Below are positions 32,744-37,495 of a DNA stretch of 37,495 bases, in pieces. The stretch comes from Thermoanaerobaculia bacterium. Lineage in GTDB: Bacteria > Acidobacteriota > Thermoanaerobaculia > Thermoanaerobaculales > Sulfomarinibacteraceae. A program made the position numbers and the translations under genes. Location of the stretch: the NCBI GenBank assembly GCA_027067575.1, contig JAMOVQ010000106.1, forward strand, positions 1-37,495, given 5' to 3'. The notes below the pieces were generated by a model that was not told the origin of the DNA, did not search any database, and saw only the letters and a list, made by a program, of their open reading frames with translations. The first letter of the stretch is position 1. Every line of letters begins with the position of its first letter.

Positions 32744-35004
32744 CCGCCGGGGAGCGCTCCGCGGCCGTGCTCTGGCCACTCCTCGCCTTCGCGGGGGGCG
32801 TCCTGGCGGGCGCCGCGCCGGCTCTTCACTGGAGCGCGACGCCACATCCGGCCGCCGCGGCAACGGCCCTGGCGGGCGCGGGTCTTCTCGCCGTCGGGTT
32901 CGGGCTCGTCCGGCCCGAGGGCAGGACACGGATGCTCCTGGCCGCCGGCCTGGCCCTCGGGTTCGCCTCGGGAACGGTCCACACCGCCCGCCGGGCGCGG
33001 CTCGTTCGGGCCGTCCCCGGCGGAACGGTGCTCCGCATCCGGGCCGTCCCCATCGAGGGGTGGACGCCCTCCAGGTGGGGCGTCGCCACGCGCGCGAGGG
33101 TCGAGGACGCCCGCGCCGGGAGCCGGACCGTCCGGCTTCCGTCGCCGCTCCGGCTCGAGCTCCGCGGACGCGTCCCTCCTGGAACGCTGCCACCACCCGG
33201 CACGACGGTGGAGGCACTGGTCCGGATTCGACACGTCGACCGTCCGGGAGGCCGGAGCGTCCTGGTGGCGAAGTCGGCCCGCCTCCTCCGGGCCGCCGGC
33301 CCCCCCGGAGGTCTCCCGGGGCTCCGGCAACGGCTCGCAAACCGGCTCTTCGAGGCGGCGGGAACCTCCGCGGCGGCGATCCGTGCCGCCGAGCTCGACG
33401 CGGCCCTCGCCCTCGGGCGGCGCGATCTCCTTCCCGCGGGTACGGTGGAGCGGTGGCGGGCGTCGGGCCTCGCCCACGTCCTCGCCGTCAGCGGCCTCCA
33501 CGTGGGGATCGTCGCCGGCCTGGCGTGGCTCGTTGGCACCGCAGCGGGCCTCGCGCCGGGGCCACGCCGCCTCGCCGTGATGGCCCTGATGCCCGCCTAC
33601 GCGCTGCTGGCTGGCGCCTCACCCTCGGCGATCCGCGCCACGGCGATGATCGAAATCTACCTGCTGGCCCGGCTCCTCGGGCGGCATGTCATCCCACTCG
33701 GAGCCGTCGCTCTCGCCGCAACCGTCATGGTGCTCGCCGCGCCCAGCCTCCTGCTCCGGCCCGGCTTCCAGCTGACCGTGCTCGTCACGGCCGCGATCCT
33801 CCGCTGGGCGCCGCCCCTCGCCCGTCGCCTTCCCTTGCCCGAGACCGCCGCGACCGCGGTCGCCGTTCCCGTGGTTGCCCAGCTCGCCGCCATGCCGCTC
33901 ACCGGGTGGTGGTTCGGGCGGGTCGTCCCGGCGGGGATCGTGACGAACCTCGCGGGACTCGCACTGCTCCCGGTCCTGATCGTCGCAGCACTGGCCGCAA
34001 CCGGCCTCGCCGCGATCCTGCCTCCCCTGGCGGCCATCCCGATCGCGGTCACGGGGGCCGCGTCCCGGCTCCTCGTCGCCGCGGGCACCCCGGCGCGTGC
34101 CCACGCGGTTCCGCTCCCACACCCTCCGGCCGCGGTCACAGCACTCGGCCTCGTCCTCGCGCTGCTCGCCATCCTGCCCGGTCGGACCGGGCGCCGGGCG
34201 CTTGGCGGAGCGCTGGTCGCCGGCGTCCTCCTTCTCCTCCTGCCGGCGAGCCACCGGAACCACGCACCGGTGACCCTGCTGCCGGTCGACGACGGCGCCG
34301 CGGTCCTGATCGACCTCCCGGACGGCCCGATCCTCCTGGATGGCGGCCGCCGGCCCCTTGAGGCGGACCGACTCCTGCGGGACGCGGGCGTCGGGCCCCT
34401 CCAGGCCGTGGTCGCCAGCCACACCGACGAGGACCACGCCGGAGGCATTCCCGCCGTGCTCCGGGACCATCCGGCCGGACTCCTGCTCCTGCCACGGTGG
34501 ATGGCATCCTCGCCGCAGGCCGTTCCCCTCCTCCGGGCCGCCCGCCACCGCGATACGCGGGTCGTCCCCCTCGTCCGCGGCGTCGCCGTCGCGATCGGGA
34601 CGACCCACCTGGAGACGCTCTGGCCCCCGGCCACCCCCCCGCCCGGGGGGAGCGGCAACGACCGCTCACTCGTGCTCCAGCTCCGAGCCGCCGACTGCAC
34701 GGCGCTGCTGCCGGGCGACACCACACGCCGGGTGGAGCCGCGCTACGCCACGGCCGTCGCCTCGGGCGGCCTGCTCGTCGTCCCGCACCACGGAAGCCGC
34801 AGCTCCTGCTCGAGCCTGCTCCTCGCCAGGGTGGCCCCACAGGCGGCACTGATACCCGCCGCCCCGGGAACCCCCTACCACCATCCGGCGCCGGAGACGC
34901 TGTCGCGGCTCCGAAGGGCCGGGATCCCGTTCCATGTCGCCCGCTGGACGCCCTGGTGCGGCGCGACGCCCGACGCCGCCGGGCGCTGGAGGCTCGAACC
35001 GTGA
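32740..35004 (+). CDS. comEC: ComEC/Rec2 DNA-uptake channel
   Basis: A 754-residue polytopic membrane protein. N-terminal membrane helices and an OB-like region come first (to about 200), then the Competence domain (GLAHVLAVSGLHVGIVAGL), and then a C-terminal metallo-beta-lactamase domain with H561-T-D-E-D-H566 and VVPHHGSRSS. ComEC carries single-stranded DNA across the inner membrane during transformation, and the lactamase domain may degrade the other strand. The full three-part architecture suggests functional competence, although no other uptake gene is in the window. The GTG start lies in the preceding stop (GTGA). Confidence 0.95.
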   Translation: MTAGERSAAVLWPLLAFAGGVLAGAAPALHWSATPHPAAAATALAGAGLLAVGFGLVRPEGRTRMLLAAGLALGFASGTVHTARRARLVRAVPGGTVLRIRAVPIEGWTPSRWGVATRARVEDARAGSRTVRLPSPLRLELRGRVPPGTLPPPGTTVEALVRIRHVDRPGGRSVLVAKSARLLRAAGPPGGLPGLRQRLANRLFEAAGTSAAAIRAAELDAALALGRRDLLPAGTVERWRASGLAHVLAVSGLHVGIVAGLAWLVGTAAGLAPGPRRLAVMALMPAYALLAGASPSAIRATAMIEIYLLARLLGRHVIPLGAVALAATVMVLAAPSLLLRPGFQLTVLVTAAILRWAPPLARRLPLPETAATAVAVPVVAQLAAMPLTGWWFGRVVPAGIVTNLAGLALLPVLIVAALAATGLAAILPPLAAIPIAVTGAASRLLVAAGTPARAHAVPLPHPPAAVTALGLVLALLAILPGRTGRRALGGALVAGVLLLLLPASHRNHAPVTLLPVDDGAAVLIDLPDGPILLDGGRRPLEADRLLRDAGVGPLQAVVASHTDEDHAGGIPAVLRDHPAGLLLLPRWMASSPQAVPLLRAARHRDTRVVPLVRGVAVAIGTTHLETLWPPATPPPGGSGNDRSLVLQLRAADCTALLPGDTTRRVEPRYATAVASGGLLVVPHHGSRSSCSSLLLARVAPQAALIPAAPGTPYHHPAPETLSRLRRAGIPFHVARWTPWCGATPDAAGRWRLEP

Positions 35005-35942
35005 CCCGCCCGACCCTCCTCGTGGTGGTGGGCCCCACCGGTTCGGGCAAAAGTCGTCTGGCCCTGGAGGCGGCCGAACGGCTCGGCGGAGAGATCGTCT
35101 CGGCGGACGCTTTCGCCGTCTACCGCGGCATGGACATCGGAACGGACAAGCCCGACGCCGCGAGCCGCGCCCGGGTACCGCACCACCTGATCGACGTGGC
35201 CGACCCGAGGGAACGGTTCTCGGCCGGGGAGTTTCTCCGGGCCGCGGACGAAGCCATCGCAGGAATCACCGCCCGCGGACGGGTGCCCGTGGTCGTCGGG
35301 GGTACCCACTTCTACGTCCGGGCGCTGCTCCTCGGCCTGTTCCCCTCTCCCCCGGTCGATCCGGCCGTGCGGGCGCGTCTGGAGCGCGAATGGGAGGAAA
35401 ACCCCCGCCACCTCGTGGCAAAGCTCCGCGAGGTGGACCCGGAGGCAGCCGGCCGGATTCCCCCAGCCGACCGCCAGCGCATCCTCCGTGCCCTCGAGGT
35501 CCACGAGTCCACCGGGATCCCGCTGACAGAGCACTGGCGGCGCCAGCGGCGCAAGCTCAGGTACCCCGCAGTGCTCGTCGCGCCGGAACGGGACCGTGCA
35601 GAGCTCTATGCTAGAATCGAGGCGCGCGTCGAAAGGATGTTCAGAAGCGGGCTGGTGGAGGAGGTGAGATCGTTGCTGGCATCCGGAGTTCCAGCCGGTT
35701 CCCACGCGATGAAGGCGATCGGCTACCGCGAGGTAGTGGAGTACCTCTCGGGGCGAACGGAGCTCGAGGAGGCGATCCGGCGGACGGCGATCGCCACACG
35801 GCACCTGGCCAAGCGGCAGATCACCTGGCTCCGTCACATGGAGGAAGGTCCCGTGCAACCGGTTCCGCCCGCCGAGGATGGTGGCGCCAACCACCTGGAA
35901 GCACTCTGGCGAAGGGCGAGAGAGGGCAGGACACGACCATGA
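35001..35942 (+). CDS. miaA: tRNA dimethylallyltransferase
   Basis: A 313-residue enzyme that adds a dimethylallyl group to A37 of tRNAs reading codons that begin with U. It has the P-loop GPTGSGKS (11-18), DAFAVYRGMDIGTDKP, VVVGGTHFYVRALLLGL, RILRALEVHESTG and the C-terminal AIGYREVVEYL plus RQITWLRH. The usual DS of the DSxxxY motif is DA here, which is probably tolerated. It begins in the ComEC stop (GTGA) and ends in the Hfq start (ATGA). The miaA-hfq pair is conserved in many bacteria. Confidence 0.97.
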   Translation: MTRPTLLVVVGPTGSGKSRLALEAAERLGGEIVSADAFAVYRGMDIGTDKPDAASRARVPHHLIDVADPRERFSAGEFLRAADEAIAGITARGRVPVVVGGTHFYVRALLLGLFPSPPVDPAVRARLEREWEENPRHLVAKLREVDPEAAGRIPPADRQRILRALEVHESTGIPLTEHWRRQRRKLRYPAVLVAPERDRAELYARIEARVERMFRSGLVEEVRSLLASGVPAGSHAMKAIGYREVVEYLSGRTELEEAIRRTAIATRHLAKRQITWLRHMEEGPVQPVPPAEDGGANHLEALWRRAREGRTRP

Positions 35943-36184
35943 CGAAACAGGCCAACACGACCATCAACGTCCAGGATCCGTTCTTCTACCAGCTGCGGAA
36001 GGAAGAGCGAATGATCCACGTCTACCTCGTCAGCGGCAAGCGGCTGACCGGGATCCTCCGCCGTTTCGACAAGTACGCGCTCGTCATCGAGACGCAGGGA
36101 CACGAGCAGCTCGTCTACAAGCACGCCATCGCGAACATCGTCCGGGCAACGCCCTACTCCGACCGCCATGCGGGTACGCCCTGA
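35939..36184 (+). CDS. hfq: RNA chaperone Hfq
   Basis: An 81-residue Sm-like protein that forms hexamers and pairs small RNAs with mRNAs. The N-terminal helix QDPFFYQLRKEERM is followed by Sm1 (VYLVSGKRLTGILRRFDKYAL) and Sm2 (LVYKHAIANIV), with the YKHA that lines the proximal RNA site. The C-terminal tail is very short, unlike the long enterobacterial tail. Four-nucleotide overlap with miaA and a 17-nt overlap with the following lipoprotein gene indicate one operon. Confidence 0.97.
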   Translation: MTKQANTTINVQDPFFYQLRKEERMIHVYLVSGKRLTGILRRFDKYALVIETQGHEQLVYKHAIANIVRATPYSDRHAGTP

Positions 36185-37460
36185 CGCCGTTCCCGGACCG
36201 GGGCCGCTCCTGGCCGGCCGCCTCCGGTGGACCGGCTGGGTCGTCGTGGTTTCCCTCGGCCTTCTGGCCGCCGCGTGCACGAGCACGGGGCCGGTGGCGA
36301 GGGGTGTGGAGCCGCCGTTCCCGTCACCGCTCGAGGGACCGGGCGTCCCTGAGGCGCCTCCGGCGGTCCGGCAGGCGGTGGCCGAGGGATGGAACGCCCT
36401 CCGCACGTCGGGCACCGACGCGGCGCTGGCCGCCTCGCGACGGGCGGGACGGCACCCGCTCGCCGTCCTCCTGGCCCACCAGGCGGCGTACATGGACGGT
36501 GCGACCGGCCTGACCGGTCCGCTGGAGGCGCTCACCGGCGACCATCCCGGCTGGGCCTCGGCGTGGATCACGCTCTCCTTCGCCGCCGAGCGGGAGGGCG
36601 ACACGGAGCTCGCGGCACGGGCCGCAGAGCGGGCCGCCACGCTCTGGGACGATCCACGGTGGACGGCGCGAGCCGCCCGTCTCCGGGACGCCTGGGCAGC
36701 GCCCCTCGTTGAGCAGGCCCGGATGGCACTCGAAAACGGGGATCCGGAGAGCGCGCTGGCAGCCCTCGGCCGGCTTGAGGAGGCGGGCATCCGGGACGAG
36801 GCAATCATGGAGCTCGAGGTCCGCGCCCTCATCGCCGCCGGTCGGGACACCGAGGCGAAGGCGCTCCTCCGGCAGTTGCCCAGGACCCCCGAGCGAACGG
36901 CGCTCGCCGCGAGTCTTGCCGAGAAGGACGGAAACTGGGTAGAGGCGCTCCGGCTGTACTCCGCCCTACCGGAGACGTGGCCCGGCCGGAACCGGAACCT
37001 CGCCCGCGTCAAGCTGCGGTGGCGTCTCGGAAACCTCCCGCCATCGGTCCGTGAAGCGTTCGAGAGTCCAGAGCTCGACCGTGCGAGGATGGCGACGATC
37101 CTCGTCGCACTCGTGCCCGAGATCGAGGCGGCGAACGACCGGGCCGTTCCGGTCATGACCGACGTGGTCGGCATCCCCGAGCAGCGGGAGGTTCTCGCCG
37201 TGGTGCGCGCGGGGATCATGGAGCCCCTGGGCTGGGACTCGAACTTCCACCCGGAACGCGTGGTTTCCCCGGAGTCCGCGGCCGAGATCATCGGCCGTCT
37301 CGCCTCCTTCCTTGGTAGGCCGCTTCCTCCCCCGTGCGGTTCCACAGCGACCCCGGACTGCCTCGGTTTCGAGGCGCCGGTGTCCGGCGCCATGGTCCGA
37401 AAGGCGATCTGGGCTATTCTGTTCCCGGAGGAGGCGCACGGTGACGATGGAAACCCATGA
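36168..37460 (+). CDS. TPR-type lipoprotein with C-terminal SLH-like segment
   Basis: A 430-residue protein with a lipoprotein signal peptide (hydrophobic core about 23-36, then AAAC with Cys37), a helical repeat region resembling tetratricopeptide repeats (about 60-290), and a C-terminal stretch (VMTDVVGIPEQREVLAVV, VSPESAAEIIGRLASF) like an S-layer-homology or similar helical domain. Anchored to a membrane leaflet facing the periplasm, it probably serves as a scaffold. It overlaps hfq by 17 nt and the next gene by 20 nt. Specific function unknown. Confidence 0.8.
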   Translation: MRVRPDAVPGPGPLLAGRLRWTGWVVVVSLGLLAAACTSTGPVARGVEPPFPSPLEGPGVPEAPPAVRQAVAEGWNALRTSGTDAALAASRRAGRHPLAVLLAHQAAYMDGATGLTGPLEALTGDHPGWASAWITLSFAAEREGDTELAARAAERAATLWDDPRWTARAARLRDAWAAPLVEQARMALENGDPESALAALGRLEEAGIRDEAIMELEVRALIAAGRDTEAKALLRQLPRTPERTALAASLAEKDGNWVEALRLYSALPETWPGRNRNLARVKLRWRLGNLPPSVREAFESPELDRARMATILVALVPEIEAANDRAVPVMTDVVGIPEQREVLAVVRAGIMEPLGWDSNFHPERVVSPESAAEIIGRLASFLGRPLPPPCGSTATPDCLGFEAPVSGAMVRKAIWAILFPEEAHGDDGNP

Positions 37461-37495
37461 GTTGCTCTCACGGATCGAGCTGTTCAAGGGGCTCG
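37441..37495 (+). CDS. Start of a probable cyclic-nucleotide-binding-domain protein (partial)
   Basis: Only the first 18 codons are inside the window. The GTG at 37441 has GGAGGAGG about 8 nt upstream; the next possible start is ATG 37447. The peptide METHELLSRIELFKGL is the usual opening of a cNMP-binding domain (helix before the first strand, as in Crp/Fnr-like and cyclic-nucleotide-gated proteins). The rest of the protein lies beyond the window, so its type is unknown. Confidence 0.5.
   Translation, partial: MTMETHELLSRIELFKGL

Overview
The window is about 37.5 kb of uniformly high-GC bacterial chromosome, densely packed with genes on both strands. The organism is a diderm. It has a lipoprotein, several Sec-type signal peptides, an O-antigen ligase/polymerase-like protein, an LpxH-like phosphoesterase and Hfq. 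The mix of a TPR-fused sulfatase-fold enzyme, tandem SUMF1 domains, secreted VDNAT-type proteins and a 2-oxoacid dehydrogenase with a PdhA-like E1 alpha suits Acidobacteriota or a related high-GC phylum. This is inference, because the window has no rRNA or other decisive marker.

Layout. 1-424: hairpin-rich DNA and a long leader, then an RRM RNA-binding protein (425-706). 852-1703 (-): a secreted protein. 1832-5776 (+): a four-gene, stop/start-overlapping operon of histidine kinase, OmpR-type regulator, Wzy/WaaL-like ligase and small membrane protein. 5833-9513 (-): Spy-like protein, RecX and alanyl-tRNA synthetase. 9587-12346 (+): a sulfatase-fold/TPR protein, followed by a Gfo/Idh/MocA oxidoreductase (12421-13377). 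13378-13798: a non-coding island of stacked hairpins and GGGGACAGT repeats. 13799-18190 (+): an operon of SemiSWEET, a molybdenum hydroxylase (FAD, 2Fe-2S and Mo subunits) and a YfcE-like phosphoesterase. 18209-20329 (-): purA and an LpxH-like phosphoesterase. 20371-21687: a DUF502 membrane protein convergent with, and overlapping, an ECF sigma factor. 21970-22802 (+): a possible leader peptide, crcB and a DUF190 gene. 22735-24612: an apparent insertion. 24506-27889 (-): E1 alpha, E1 beta and E2 of a pyruvate or branched-chain 2-oxoacid dehydrogenase. 28343-30763 (-): a tandem SUMF1-domain protein. 30813-37495 (+): an unknown protein, an RlmD-like RNA methyltransferase, ComEC, MiaA, Hfq, a TPR lipoprotein and the start of a probable cyclic-nucleotide-binding protein.

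The most unusual structure is at 22735-24612. A single secreted-protein gene, with its own strong promoter and a perfect terminator hairpin, lies between two direct copies of a 196-bp segment that differ at 3 positions. The repeat spans the junction between the 3' ends of the convergent DUF190 and E2 genes. Each neighbour is therefore intact once and present again as a short terminal fragment on the far side of the cargo. Recombination between the copies would remove the cargo and restore a normal convergent junction. The cargo protein is a distant relative of the secreted protein at 852-1703.

Second-tier points: the sulfatase-fold enzyme has Thr where FGly-type sulfatases have Cys or Ser, and both SUMF1 domains lack the paired catalytic cysteines of formylglycine-generating enzymes, so neither looks like part of a classical FGly sulfatase system. 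A SemiSWEET and a phosphoesterase are coupled to a xanthine-dehydrogenase-type operon. Several genes have -10-like hexamers only 6-8 nt before the start codon, which suggests leaderless or very short-leader mRNAs.
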